Source: Azorinus chamasolen (lineage: Eukaryota; Mollusca; Bivalvia; Cardiida; Solecurtidae). From it: a DNA stretch of 64,000 nucleotides. This document shows, in pieces, positions 11,094-22,500 of this stretch. Below the pieces are notes generated by a model. The model had not been told where the DNA came from. It worked only from the letters and a program-made list of their open reading frames with translations, and searched no databases. Both the position numbers and the translations under genes were made by a program. The first letter of the stretch is position 1. Every line of letters begins with the position of its first letter. Location: positions 60,264,633 through 60,328,632 of the forward strand of contig OY755240.1 in the NCBI GenBank assembly GCA_963576725.1, written 5' to 3'.

Positions 11094-12560
11094 TTATACC
11101 CCCACCACCTGTGGTGGGGGCAATATAGGAATCACATTCTCCGTCCGTCCGTCCGTCTGTCACTCACTCGCGTTTATCCGGGACATTTGCTTTTTTCTTG
11201 AAAACACTTTATGATACCACCTTCAGACTTAATACGTAGTATCAGTGTTATGTGGGGACACTCTTCTCCATGTTTCAGAACTCTTGCACAAAGTTTGACA
11301 GAATTATGCCCCTTTCTAACTTCATATTATGTCTCATAATTTGTTTTTTTTACATTTGTTTTTTTCTTGAAAACTATTTATGATACCACCTTCAAACTTA
11401 ATACATATTATAAGTGTTATGTGGGGACAATCTTCTCCATGTTTCATAACCCTTGCACAAAATTTGACAGAATTATGCCCTTTTTAACTTCATATTTTTT
11501 CTCTTAATTGGTTAATATTTTTGGGACATGCCATTTTCTTGAAACCTGTTTATGATATTGTCTTCACACTTGGTACACATTATGAGGGTGATGAGAGGAT
11601 GCGCATTCAACAAGGGTTGTAACTCTAAATTCATTTTTGAGGGAGTTATTCCCCTTAGTTACTTTTCAGAAGCGATTTTTTGTCCAGAGCATAACTTGTC
11701 AAATATTGTAGGCACAACTGTGAAACTTAAAGGAGAACGTCGGATATCTGTACTATTTCGTTTTTGTCGTACCCTTTATTACTTTTCTACAGTTACTCTG
11801 TTTGCAGCTCAATCATTGAGTACACAAGCGATAGGTGGATACAGTTTGTTCACTTAAATGTTTTCGTTATACATGCACTTTACCACTGTATTTGTCATCG
11901 CGGTTGTTGTAGATTAGTCGGAGAGGGGATACGTTTATTTACACTGTTTGTCTTTTAGGGTGAGGATGGAATAAGTGTGAGGTTGGGCGCCCAAAACCTG
12001 TTTAACCCCCAGTGACTTTTGTCACTGACCGTTCCAAGGCGGTACTTCCATCTTCCCCCTATTGTATGTTTGTTTTGTCTTTGTGCGTCTCTTGATGTTT
12101 TTATAGTTATGTACATTTGCTGTTTCCTTGTGTTGCTGTTCGGGCGTCTATTTGTTCTGCATGTGGTGTTTCCTGCATGACTCATTTTTGTACTTTTATA
12201 TATGGATAGAGGGTGATAAGAGGATGTGCAGTCCACAAAGGTTGTAAATTTAAATTCATTATTGAGGGAGTTATTCCCCTTAGTTACTTTTCAGAAGCAA
12301 TAATTTGTACGGATCATACCTTCTCAAGTATTGTAGTCACAACTGTGAAATTTTAGACATGGATAGAGGGGATGAAAGGATGTGCAGTCAATAAAGGTTG
12401 TAAATCTAAATTCATTTTTAAGGGATTTATTCCACTTTGTTACTTTTCAAAAGTATTTTTTTGTCTAGAGCATAAGTTCTCAAGAACTACTTCTACATTT
12501 CTTCACCATTGGACCTCAAATTTGATACATGCACTTATAATGATGTGTAGATGTGTGTGA
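11094..12560 (-). repeat. Pearl-like element P4, interrupted by family B
   Basis: Starts with the palindrome CCCCCACCACCTGTGGTGGGGG, then a CCGTCCGTCCGTCTGTC microsatellite, then ~160-180-bp diverged monomers (CTTGAAAAC..TTTATGATACCACCTTC, ATGTGGGGACA, TTGCACAAA..TTTGACAGAATTATGCCC). This is the P architecture in reverse. The monomer GGATAGAGGGTGATRAGAGG recurs at 12205 and 12361. A family B copy splits it at 11733-12198. Confidence 0.75.
11733..12198 (+). mobile_element. Family B insertion in P4
   Basis: Runs from GGAGAACGTCGGATATCTGT to CATGACTCATTTTTGTAC. The flanks AACTGTGAAACTTA and TTTTATATATGGATAG join up as one P4 monomer (compare AACTGTGAAATTTTAGACATGG at 12340), so this is a clean insertion. 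The short shared TTTA at the junction leaves the exact target duplication ambiguous. Confidence 0.8.
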
Positions 12561-12719
12561 CATAATTTTAATGTGAGTCATTCCTTGACTGGACATTAAA
12601 ACTTTTCTTTCCACAAGTGTGAATGAAAAGAGTATTGAGCTATTGCCTTTTGTATTGAAGTCATTGGATCTTTTGACAATGTGGTGGGTGGATGTATCAA
12701 TCACCTTTAGTGATAGTTC

Positions 12720-12868
12720 TAGTTTTATTTTATGTCTAGCTCACGTTGTTGGTTACTTTGTATGTGCATGTATATGATTTTGTTTTATTAATTTTCATGA
12801 TAAGTTGTAAAGCACTTTTGAACGTACATGTATATATTATGAAAACAGTGCTATTGAAATGTGGTGTA
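12720..12868 (+). repeat. Retroposon-like 3' tail
   Basis: Contains GTAAAGCACTTTTGAACGTAC and a complementary-type AGTGCTATTGAAATGTGG, the pattern of SINE/L2-type 3' ends (..AAGCGCTTTGA..GCGCTATATAAAT). A second example is at 46180-46257. Weakly supported. Confidence 0.4.
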
Positions 12869-14012
12869 ACTAGAGGTTTTTGTCACAAAAACGGATGTCT
12901 TCCCTCTAATAAAAACAATATGTAAAGGGAAATCACTAAAAATGTTATGGACTTGATGAATGATACTTCCCCTCATTATGCGCTTTCTCCACACCACATT
13001 TTTCAAGAAGAAAATGATAACAGCTAACTCCAAAAATACTGATACCAGAGTTATGGCCCTTGTGCATGACACTTACTTTCATCATGCTCTTTCCAAAAAT
13101 AAAATGTCATTCCAATAGCATCAGTCGAACAGGAGTTATTGATCTGCCAAAAATGTAACAAAGAGCAATAACTCCAAAAGTATTGAAGCCAGAGTTATGG
13201 CCCTTGTTCATGACATTTTCTCTCATCATGTTCTTTCCATGTATGAAGTTTCAATACGATGACAAGAGCAATGTAGGAGTTATCTTCCGGACAAGAAAGC
13301 GTTATACAAATGTACAAGGGGCAATAACTCTAAATTTATTGAAGCTCGAGTTAAGGATCTTATGCATGACACTTTCTTTTATCATGACTTTTTCATGTAT
13401 GAATTTTCACTCCAATGGCATGTGCCATATAGGAGTTATCGTCCTGACAAAAAAAATGTGATTTTTTACAAAGGGCAATAACTCCTATATTAGTGAAGCC
13501 AGAGTTATGGACCTTTTGCATGGCACTTCCTCTCATTATGCTCTTTCCATATATGAAGTTACAATCAACTGGCATCAGGCATATTGAAGTTATCGTCCTG
13601 ACAACAATTGTGATTTGTTTTTACAAAGGGCAATAACTCCAATATTAGTGAAGCCAGAGTTATGGACTTTGTGCATGACACTTCCTCTTGTCATGATCTT
13701 TCCATATATGAAGTTTCAATACAATGACATGAGCCACATAGGAGTTATCGTCCGGACAAAAAAGTGCGATTTTTTACAAGGGGCAATAACTCCTATATTA
13801 GTGAAGCCAGAGTTATGGACCTTGTGCATGACACTTTCTCTCATTATGCTCTGTCCATATATAAAGTTTCAATCAACTGGCATCAGGCATATTGAAGTTA
13901 TCGTCCGGACAAAAAGTGTGACGGACAGACAGACAGACGGACAGACGGACAGACAGACAACTCTCACGAAAACAATATGTCTCCCCCATATAAATATGGG
14001 GGAGACATAATA
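12869..14012 (+). repeat. Pearl-like element P1, complete
   Basis: The left end AGGTTTTTGTCACAAAAACG is itself palindromic. It is followed by six or seven ~148-bp monomers (each with CAGAGTTATGGNCCTTGTGCATGACAC-type sequence, AAGTTTCAAT, GGAGTTATCGTCCGGACAA), a GACAGACAGACGGACAGACG microsatellite (13920-13960), and the terminal palindrome ATGTCTCCCCCATAT/ATATGGGGGAGACAT (13978-14009). The layout matches 'pearl' elements of oysters, which are thought to be Helitron/Helentron-related (established for other families, inferred here). Confidence 0.8.
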
Positions 14013-14189
14013 AAAAAAACAAATACTGGGACTATCTGTGTCTTGTCACAAGAATCAAGGACCACAATGGAAATAAGGAACATATTTTCCTTTTTGTGTT
14101 ATCCTTGGTGTCTAGTGCGCATCACATGGCTTTTATATGTTGTATTTTATGTTTTGCCATGTTATGTACAATTATTACTGAAATAAAGC
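14013..14189. other. Spacer between inverted P1 elements
   Basis: Short AT-rich stretch; nothing recognised. The 69-residue open frame here overlaps the P1 palindrome and is not convincing. Confidence 0.35.
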
Positions 14190-14510
14190 CTTAGTACTCT
14201 ATGAAGACGTCTTATCAAATCCGGAAACGGATGGAGGGGGTCGGTACTTGTATTACCTCGTTGTTATCATACACGTTATTACTTTTCTACAGTTACTCTG
14301 TTTGTTGGTTTGTTTTTGTACACTAGCGAAAGGTGGATCCTGTTTGTGTCACTTAAATATGTTTTCGTTTTACATGCAATTTACCAATGCATTTGCCATA
14401 GCGGTTGTTGTTAAATAGTTGGAGAGGGGATGCGTTTGTTTACACGGTTTGTCTTTTAGGGTGGGGATGGAATAGGTGCGAGGTTTGATACCCTTAAATC
14501 GGTATAAAAC
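14190..14510 (+). mobile_element. Family B copy, 3'-incomplete
   Basis: Begins near TACTCTATGAAGACGTCTTATC and AATCCGGAAACGG (the RT stop region) and runs to GGATGGAATAGGTGCGAGG, where the match to the B tail ends. It lacks the conserved 3' end. Confidence 0.6.
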
Positions 14511-14768
14511 CCCACTCGCATTTACCTCCCCTGCTTGTTAAAACATAATTGGGTCATGTTCCTATTAAAATATGAATTATCTTTATTCAAACGGTTTTAA
14601 TGAGTTATATTATCCATGGTGTATCGCTCTGCTACGAATGGATACCCAGTCAAGCGTTCAATGACTGTTCCTCGGAACTCCAAACTGCAGTTTATTATCC
14701 GATAAAATTAATAGCGCTTCAAGAACGAATATTCTGTTTTTAATCATTACGTTTTAGCCAGAGGTTAT
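14511..14768. other. Spacer between family B fragment and P1 copy 2
   Basis: No gene or repeat recognised. Confidence 0.35.
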
Positions 14769-15183
14769 TATGTCTCCCCCCATATTTATATGGGGGAGAC
14801 ATATTGCTTTCGTGAGAGTTGTCTGTCTGTCCGTCTGTCCGTCTGTCCGTCTGTCCGTCCGTCCGTCCGTCTGTCTGTCTGTCCGTCTGTCCGTCTGTCC
14901 GTCACACTTTTTGTCCGGACGATAACTTCAATATGCCTGATGCCAGTTGATTGAAACTTCATATATGGAAAGAGCATAATGAGAGGAAGTGTCATGCACA
15001 AGGTCCATAACTTTTGCTTCACTAATATAGGAGTTATTGCCCCTTGTAAAAAAACAACACTTTTTTGTCCGGACGATAACTTCAATATGCCTGATGCCAG
15101 TTGGTTGAAACTTCATATATAGAAAGAGCATAATGAGAGGAAGTGTCATGCACAAGGTCCATAACTCTGGCTTCACTAATATA
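14769..15183 (-). repeat. Pearl-like element P1, copy 2, part 1
   Basis: Reverse-oriented P1: terminal palindrome ATGTCTCCCCCCATATTTAT/ATGGGGGAGACAT (14770-14803), a GTCTGTCCGTCTGTCC microsatellite (14819-14903), then monomers. It is cut in mid-monomer by the long-TIR transposon at 15184 and resumes at 17881. Confidence 0.85.
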
Positions 15184-15856
15184 CACACCGTCCAATCGAT
15201 TATGGTTACCCCATCGATAAAGCTGTGGTTACCTCTCGCAGCAAGAGTCGATTTAAAAGGCGAGTTTGTATTTTGCTCCTAAAGATTCTTACTTTCAGAA
15301 GGTCGGCACTTCTTTGTATGCAGCCGTAAAAAGAAGTGTTTGCCGAACATGTTGGTGTAATATTTTCCCAATAGCATGCAGAATGGTGTATTAAATCAGT
15401 GATTCAACGTGGATTAAGATGCCAAAACACCGTTTTTCTTTCTTTAGGACTAAATATCTCCGATGTATGACAAACTCACGTTAATCCAACGATGTCGAAG
15501 GTAAATCGAAGTATTTTTCTGTCCATCCTTTGACTATCATCTTTCTTTGTTCAAAATCAAGGTAGTTACAGGTGTTTTCGTGTACTGAGTTGATGCTCGA
15601 ATGGATAAGGTTACCCAATATTGAAAATTTGTTGGTTAAGGTTCACCCTAATTCTGGGCGCATTTAGGCTAAGGTTACCCGACAATTAACATATGTAGTA
15701 TTACAGCATCTAAAGACACAAACGTCGTATTTTTTCCCTTGAACTTGAAACATAAGACGCACAACTGTCATGTATATTCTGTTACTTGTGTTTAACCAAT
15801 TATGTTCACAATCTTCAATTATCATTTCTAACGTGTAAATCGAGTTTGTACAAAGA
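15184..15856 (+). repeat. Left terminal inverted repeat of the long-TIR transposon
   Basis: Pairs with 17206-17875. It has four GGTTACC-type motifs (near 15203, 15228, 15608 and 15673), which could be transposase sites (inference). Confidence 0.85.
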
Positions 15857-16279
15857 CGTACAACCTGATCGATTTCTCACAGTAAATATTTCCCTGTTTA
15901 TTGTTTGAAAAAAAACATTATTTGTATTGAAGCACAAAACATGTAAACACAGGTCGGATGCTATATTTATCATGTGACACTTGGTTTGTGTCTGTACTGC
16001 ATATCTTTATTATATCTATTTTTTCCTTTTGTATTAAAATATCTTCATTGCGCATAGCATTGCAAACAGTCAGGAGACGTTTAACCTGGGTCTACACGCA
16101 AAACTACGCTAACCCCTTATAATGTATTTATACTGTAAGGAGTTTGTCTAGTGTTGAATAGATCCATCATTCCCGTGCTAATAGTTTACAAAATGAAAGT
16201 TAATCGGCAAAAACAACACCACCAAGATCTATTGAGCATTTACTAAATTCCACTTGCTTTTAGGTTACCAGCCATAACC

Positions 16280-16408
16280 ATGGAGTGCTGCATGTGCCAA
16301 TGTTATTACTGCTATATGAAACACAATGCATTACCAGATATCATCGATCATCTAGTTGAAGCACACGATTCTGTATGTTTAAAGGAGCAACTGATAACAA
16401 TAAATTAA
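16280..16408 (+). CDS. Small C2H2 zinc-finger frame inside the long-TIR transposon
   Basis: A 42-residue frame, ATG at 16280 and TAA at 16406. Residues 8-29 fit a classical C2H2 finger exactly: C8-x2-C11-x12-H24-x4-H29, preceded by three further cysteines (3, 4, 6). A CTTTTAG acceptor-like sequence lies about 15 bases before the ATG, so it might be an exon start. It is the only recognisable coding signal in the element's interior. It may be the remains of the DNA-binding start of the parental transposase, or captured host sequence. It is too short for the usual gene-length cut-offs, and chance cannot be excluded. Confidence 0.4.
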   Translation: MECCMCQCYYCYMKHNALPDIIDHLVEAHDSVCLKEQLITIN

Positions 16409-17205
16409 ATTACTACAATAATTCTAAGATCTGAACTGTTTAAAACTTAATTCTTTAAGATAATTGTAGATATTAATCGTCAAACGGAAATTGATATAGA
16501 TCTACACGGACATATCTTTCGTTCTTCATCATATACTAGATATCCAACACTTCATGGAGGCGTAGACCTAAATCACAGGAGCATAGGACTGACTTAATTT
16601 GGTCCTAGTCACACTGAGTACGAAAACGTCGGGGCCGAATCCATTTCCGTGTCTTGTTTTTAATTGTTATACGATGCTCGACAGGCTCTGGATATACTCG
16701 CATATGTCACACATATGATACATAGCCAAATCAATTTCAAAATGTAGATATAACACTTTGTCTTCGAAGAAACAAACCAATGCGTCAAGTATTAGATCTA
16801 GCTCGATTTATACTGTCTGAATAACAAAAATACTTGGAAAAGTGTAACGATGAAGATGTTTTCAAGGACGAAGTGTTTATTAATGATTCCGCATAGGAGA
16901 TTTGCAAAACATTCTTCAATAGTGCATTTCCTAGTAGCGGAAAAGACCCTTTTCTAGAAAAAAAAAAGCAATTCCGTTTGCGTAAACGGATCGATTATTT
17001 GCGCTTTAAAAGTAATTCACCCATACATATTCAAAATGAGTTGTGTATATATACACATTTGATACCATGTTTGCATTGAGAATAATTTTAGCAAATCAAT
17101 AACCGTCCTTACAATAGAGTTAAATACGTTTATACATGTTGATAGTTCACCTAATTGTAAAATCGTATAGGTGAACGTTGTCTTTGTGAACGTTGTTGAA
17201 TGTTG

Positions 17206-17875
17206 TCTTTGTACAAACTCGATTTACACGTTAGAAATAATAATTGTTGTGAACATAATTGGCTAAATACAATTTACAGAATATGTACATGACAGTTGTG
17301 GCTCTTATTTTTCAAGTTCAAGGGAAAACATACGACGTGTGTGTCTTCAGATGCTGTAATACTACATATATTAGTTGTCGGGTAACCTTAGCCTAAATGC
17401 GCCCAGATTTAGGGTGCACCTTAACCACCAATTTTTCAAAATTGGGTAACCTTAGCCATTCGAGCATCAACTCAGTACAGGAAAACACCTGTAACTACCT
17501 TGAATTTGAACAAAGAAAGATGATAGTCAAAGGATGGACATAAAAATATTTCGATTTACCTTCGACATCGTTGGATTAACGTGAGTTTGTCATACATCGG
17601 AGATATTTAGTCCCAAAGAAAGAAAACGGTGTTTTGGCATCTTAATCCACGTTGAATCACTGATTTAATACACCATTCTGCATGCTATTGGGAAAATATT
17701 ACACCAACATGTTCGGCAAACACTTCTTTTTACGACTGCATACAAAGAAGTGCCGATATTCTGAAAGTAAGAATCTTTAGGAACAAAATACAAACTAGCC
17801 TTTTAAATCGACTCTCGCTGCGCGAGGTAACCACAGCTTTATCGATGGGGTAACCATAATCGATTGGACGGTGTG
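17206..17875 (-). repeat. Right terminal inverted repeat of the long-TIR transposon
   Basis: Reverse complement of 15184-15856, with the same GGTTACC-type motifs as GGTAACC (near 17379, 17445, 17826 and 17850). Confidence 0.85.
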
Positions 17876-17880
17876 ATATA

Positions 17881-18817
17881 GGAGTTATTGCCCCTTGTAA
17901 AAAAATGCACACTTTTTTGTCAGGACGATAACTCCTATATGGCTCATGCCATTGGATTGAAACTTCATATATGGAAAGATCATGACGAGAGGAAGTGTCA
18001 TACACAAGGTCCATAACTCTGACTTCACTAATGATGGAGTTATTGCCCTTGTAATTTCTTTTCACAATTGTTTGTCCGGACGATAACTCCTATATGGCTC
18101 ATGCCATTGGATTGAAACTTCATATATGGAAAGATCATGATAAGAGAAAGTGTCATGTTCAATGTCCATAACTCTGGCTTCAATAATATATGAGTTATTG
18201 CCCTTTGTTAAAAAAACACACTTTTTTGTCAGGATGATAACTCCTATATGGCACATGCCATTGGAGTGAAACTTCATACATGGAAAGATCATGATAAGAG
18301 AAAGTGTCATGCATAAGGTCCTTAACTCTGGCTTCAATAAATTGAGAGTTGTTGCCCCTTGTACATTTGTTTAACGCTTTCTTGTCCGGACGATAACTCC
18401 TACATGGATCTTGCCATCGTATTGAAACTTCATTTATGGAAAGAGCATGGTGAGAGAAAGTGTCATGAACAAGGGCCATAACTCTGGCTTCAATACTTTT
18501 GGAGTTATTGCCCTTTGTTACATTTTTTGTCCGATCAATAACTCCTGTTCGACTGATGCTATTGGAATGACATTTCATTTACAGAAAGAGCATGATGAAA
18601 GTAAGTGCCATGCACAAGGGCCATAACTCTGGTATCAATATTTTTGGAGTTATTAGCTGTTATCATTTTCTTCTTGAAAAATGTGGTGTGGAAAGCGCAT
18701 AATGAGGGGAAGTATCATTCATCAAGTCCATAACATTTTAGTGATTTCTATTTACATATTGCTTTTATTAGAGGGGAGACATCCGTTTTTGTGACAAAAA
18801 CCTCTAATTTCATTTTT
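17881..18817 (-). repeat. Pearl-like element P1, copy 2, part 2
   Basis: About five ~148-bp monomers continuing the copy begun at 14769, ending in the P1 left end (CGTTTTTGTGACAAAAACCT at 18783-18802). Together with part 1 it is a full-length P1 facing the copy at 12869-14012. Confidence 0.85.
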
Positions 18818-19374
18818 TTTTCATAAACATATATTCATTTAACTAGTGGTAATGTTCATTGAATTTATAGTTCATTTACCCGTCTTCTATGTTCAGTTCA
18901 TTTGGTCCATAACTGATATTTTCATACGAGTACCTGTATAGATACCAGGAGTACCAATCAGCCAATCCCTATTTCCTTTAGAACCGAGATACTAATTGGT
19001 AATAGCAAGACCCTGATTATCAGGACAGTATAGGAAATAGTTTACCTGGATGCCATGGGAACCATGATAGGGCTTTGTATTTGCCTTATCACTGCACATA
19101 GCCTAGCTACGTTACGGAGGCGAAAGCTGTATTCTTAATATTATGACTTAATATATTCCCTCAAGTGTTATTTTTAGATTTCGCCTCTTTGAATAAATCT
19201 ATCGCAAATGAGCATTTACTAGAAAAAAAGAAAACTTTAGAATTGTTTTTGTTTTGAAACCATATTGATATATAGAGCATAATTATGGTCCTTTTGGGGC
19301 AAATGCTTTATTTATCACAATTGTTTCTAAAAGTGTACACAGAGGTGTAAATAAAAGTCAATATTAGGGAATGA
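18818..19374. other. AT-rich stretch, nothing recognised
   Basis: No supportable gene, array or palindrome. Confidence 0.4.
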
Positions 19375-19575
19375 GTGAACTAGTCCGTTGCCTGCAATTA
19401 CCTATGCAAACAGTTTGGATCCAGATGAAATCCCGAGTAACTCGGTGTCTCATCAGGATCCAAACTGTTTGTTCCTATGACTATTTTATGGAAAATGAAG
19501 AACAATAAAACTTGACAATTGTAGCAGACGACAAAATTTGCAGACAACAACATTTCGCATCGAAAAAGTTAAACA
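19375..19575 (+). mobile_element. Hairpin MITE, family M2
   Basis: Core palindrome CAAACAGTTTGGATCCAGAT / ATCAGGATCCAAACTGTTTG around a CGAGTAACTCG centre. The right end is GTTAA at about 19571; the left end is diverged. Confidence 0.65.
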
Positions 19576-19904
19576 CAGTTTACAACACGTGTACTCCTTT
19601 CTTGTGAGGCAGCTGTCGGTTATTGTAGATGTTTATTGTAATAAAATATTGAATTGCTTTAAGTAGCCGTCTATGTTGTCTGAGTGATTACGTGTAACCA
19701 ACAAAAATATTTCGGAAGTAATTCGTTAAATTTGCCTTTACGACAGAAATGACATAAGATAACATTGATCATACCTAATTTAAATCTTTTAATATTATGA
19801 AATATAATACAAACTTATGTTTCTGTTGTTGTTTATTTTCCCTTAGCATAAATGAGTCCTGCTGTAATAAAACCATCTTTTAGGTCCTGTAAACAGTGTA
19901 GAGT

Positions 19905-20205
19905 CTGTCAGCAATTGTGATGGGAAACTAGAACCGGCCAGCAAATATGGATGGGAAAATGTAGAACTGATCAGCAAATATGGATAGGATAGGAAGCTGT
20001 AGAAGCGGCCAGCAAATATGGATGGGAAACTTTAGAACCGGTCAGCAAATATGGATGGGAAGCTATAGCTAGCCAGCAAATATGGACGGAAAACTGTAGG
20101 ACCGGTCACTAAATGTTGATTTGAAGCTGTAGAAGCGACCAGTAAATATGAATAGGAAACCTTAGAACCGGCCAGAACATATGGATAGGAAATTATAGAA
20201 CCTAT
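19905..20205 (+). repeat. Minisatellite, ~33-bp unit
   Basis: Roughly nine diverged units of the form CCAGCAAATATGGATGGGAA then RCTRTAGAANCGG. No frame is preserved across units. Confidence 0.85.
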
Positions 20206-21164
20206 TCAGACGACGCGTTTATGCCTTTAGCCCCAAATAAATATCGCATGCACACATTGTCGTCTGTTTTTACCCTTACAAGTCTGAATTTTCAAATGGA
20301 CTATTCAAAATTAATTCTAAAGAAAAGTGTAACATTGCATGCAGTCGACATTAGTGTTTCGTGTGTCCCACACTGTAAAGGTTAAGGCCAAAGCGGACCT
20401 CCCTTCCTATTCTTCACAAACACAAAAGTGGCGTTTCAACCAGTTTGATCCTTATGAGACGATGAGTTACTCGTTGTCTCATCTGAATTCTACCTAATTA
20501 TTTCCGAGTGCAACTTCGACGGTAAAATAGTTTAAACGCAGCGATTGATCTCGTTCTACACTGTTTGCACTTCCTGAGGTTCGATTGTCCTATACGGCAG
20601 TGTTCATATGACCCGAGTTGCGAGGAAGTACGACCTGTACATTGCAAACCGTATATGCTTGTCCAAAGAACAGGGCCTGTTTCATAGCGCGTGTCTAGGA
20701 TCTACACTGTATAAAGGATAAGGACCTTTACAGATACTGATTTATGTTAAATAGTATAGACACTATCGTTAACCGTTTCTCTGTTTTAATATTCATTTAA
20801 GAAATGATGACATCATGAATATTTATTCACTGATGTTTTCTAAAGCAGACAGAGCAGCCCTGATCAGACGGCTCCTGGTTAGTGTAATACGAACTATATC
20901 TTGTCGCCAAACGAAATAATGCATTAATTATGTGATAACCAAATAGCTATTTCAATAAGGTGGTACAAATAGGCGAACTTTGACCATCTCATAAACTGTA
21001 GAATCTAATCTATATAATTTCACAAGCAAATAAATGCAGACACTGATCTGTACCTATTCTGTTTGCATTACCCTTATAAGGTTTAAGCCTATATGTGGAG
21101 TAAAGAGTTTATACTAGTGTATCATTTCATGGTATCGTGGGTGCTACTGGAGTATGATTTCGTC
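20206..21164. other. Non-coding stretch with MITE fragments
   Basis: Contains an M2-like hairpin (TTTGATCCTTATGAGACGA / TCGTTGTCTCATCTGAATTC around 20446-20495), a fragment shared with 22311-22400 (ATGGACTATTC, TAAAGAAAAGTGTAAC) and M1-type half-sites at 20845 and 21030. No gene. Confidence 0.5.
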
Positions 21165-21402
21165 TTAACCCTTTCCTTCATATAAACATATTTTCACGCA
21201 TTTGCAAACAGAGTAGATCCAGATCAAACGGCTCCTATAGGAGCCCTCTGGTAAGTGCCTGCTCTGTTTGCTAATGTGATATATCTGTTTCTTTACTTTC
21301 TAAAATGACTACACTATATCACCGTCCATATTCCATTATTACTTTTTGGTCCATGAATATTCAGTAGGTATTGGAATAAACACTGAATAGGGAAATGGTT
21401 AA
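21165..21402 (-). mobile_element. Hairpin MITE, family M1, TTAA flanks
   Basis: TTAA at 21165-21168 and 21399-21402, inner ends CCCTTTCC and GGAAATGG, hairpin GAGTAGATCC..GGAGCC. Reverse orientation relative to 53521-53770. Confidence 0.7.
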
Positions 21403-21462
21403 TCAAACAATACAATAGGTTAATTCGTCGGCGTATCAGCAAGATTCACACGGTTTAGCAAC

Positions 21463-21862
21463 TACAGTGCTCCCTCTCTGCAACGACACCCTTTGGGATA
21501 CGAAGATTGTATGTGTTGTTCAGAGGGAGTTGTTATAGGGAGGGAAAATCAAACATAATTAGCTTGTTTGCAGATCCCCAGATAAGGTGTATTTCGAGAA
21601 CTAAAACCGTTATGCCTCCATCAAACCCTATGTTGTGACCACTCTTTAGAATCGTCACAAAGTGACGTTGTGACCACTCTTTAGAATCGTCACAAAGTGA
21701 CGATTCTAAAGGGTGGTCACAACATAGGGTTTGATGGAGGCATAAAGAAAATATGATGGAAAAAGTTGTGTCTGGAGCCTTGTTGTTTCGGAAACAGTGA
21801 CATGCGTTGTTGTACGGAGGGACTCGTTATTGAGAGGGCCGTTGTAGGGAGGGAGCACTGTA
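21463..21862. mobile_element. TA-flanked MITE with a second palindrome inside
   Basis: Ends are TACAGTGCTCCCTC and GAGGGAGCACTGTA, consistent with a mariner/pogo-type element with TA duplication. Inside, 21612-21747 forms a separate long hairpin: ATGCCTCCATCAAACCCTAT against ATAGGGTTTGATGGAGGCAT, with a direct duplication of TTGTGACCACTCTTTAGAAT within it. Fragments of the inner hairpin recur at 24612-24680 and 27500-27545. Confidence 0.75.
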
Positions 21863-22279
21863 ACATGTTTTTAATTAATTTGTGTTTTGAAATCTGAATG
21901 AGATATTTTTGTCAGTATTGGTCAGCATATTTTGTTTCAAACAAAACTCTTTCTGTCATTTATAATGTATTACAAACTTCCAATAAAGTCTTTATAGCGT
22001 GTAACTAACCGATACTTGGTCTTTTCTAATTTTCGGCACCGTATCTGAGTGGAGTGTTTGGTGAATACCAGAAGTTTCAGAGTTAAACAGAAACAGACGG
22101 GTCAATTCCAACTCGATATTGAAAATAATGTTAACCTTTTTCGCTAATCGCGACCTGGTTTCGCGTTTACAAAGGTTTCGATTACACTCGGCGTCTCCTT
22201 AAGATTCTGCCTATTGGACACTTATTCAACAGCTTCTCAATAGTTTGGTGGAAACGAAAATAGTCAGTGTTATTACAAC

Positions 22280-22500
22280 AGACTATTAGTTACGCCCTTA
22301 CATCGCTTAAATGGACTATTCCAAAATCCAAACAGGTCCAGCTTATGGTGAACATTTAGGGATTTTTTCTAAAGAAAAGTGTAACATGACAAACAGTGCA
22401 GACCCTGATGAGGAAGTTCCTCTAGGAGTCATTTCATCTGAGTCCACACTGTTTGCAAGTGACATAATTACCTGTGTTCCTCATTTTAAGGGTCAATACT
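22280..22500. mobile_element. Hairpin MITE-like sequence (third type)
   Basis: Contains GCAGACCCTGATGAGGAAGT and the near-inverse ATTTCATCTGAGTCCACACTG. The 63-residue open frame across it is a by-product. Related sequence is at 20299-20350 and, reversed, at 27700-27880. Confidence 0.5.

Larger units (their letters stand above)
15179..17880. mobile_element. DNA transposon with ~670-bp terminal inverted repeats and 5-bp target duplication
   Basis: The element itself is 15184-17875 (2692 bp). Its ends are exact inverses for at least the first 50 bp (CACACCGTCCAATCGATTAT at the left, ATAATCGATTGGACGGTGTG at the right). The flanking 5-mers ATATA (15179-15183 and 17876-17880) are a target duplication, shown by joining the P1 monomer across the gap (..CACTAATATAGGAGTTATTG..). 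The arms run 15184-15856 and 17206-17875 with scattered differences, so the insertion is not recent. Several GGTTACC motifs lie in each arm. The interior holds no transposase-sized frame, so the copy is non-autonomous. A 5-bp duplication with CAC termini is seen in Transib/RAG-like transposons, but such long arms are not typical and the superfamily is not established. Confidence 0.85.

Noticed and set aside
13183..15188. Repeated 'LxxTLCMTL' frames in P1 as peptides
   Set aside because: Frames occur on both strands wherever the 148-bp monomer lies and are not conserved between monomers.
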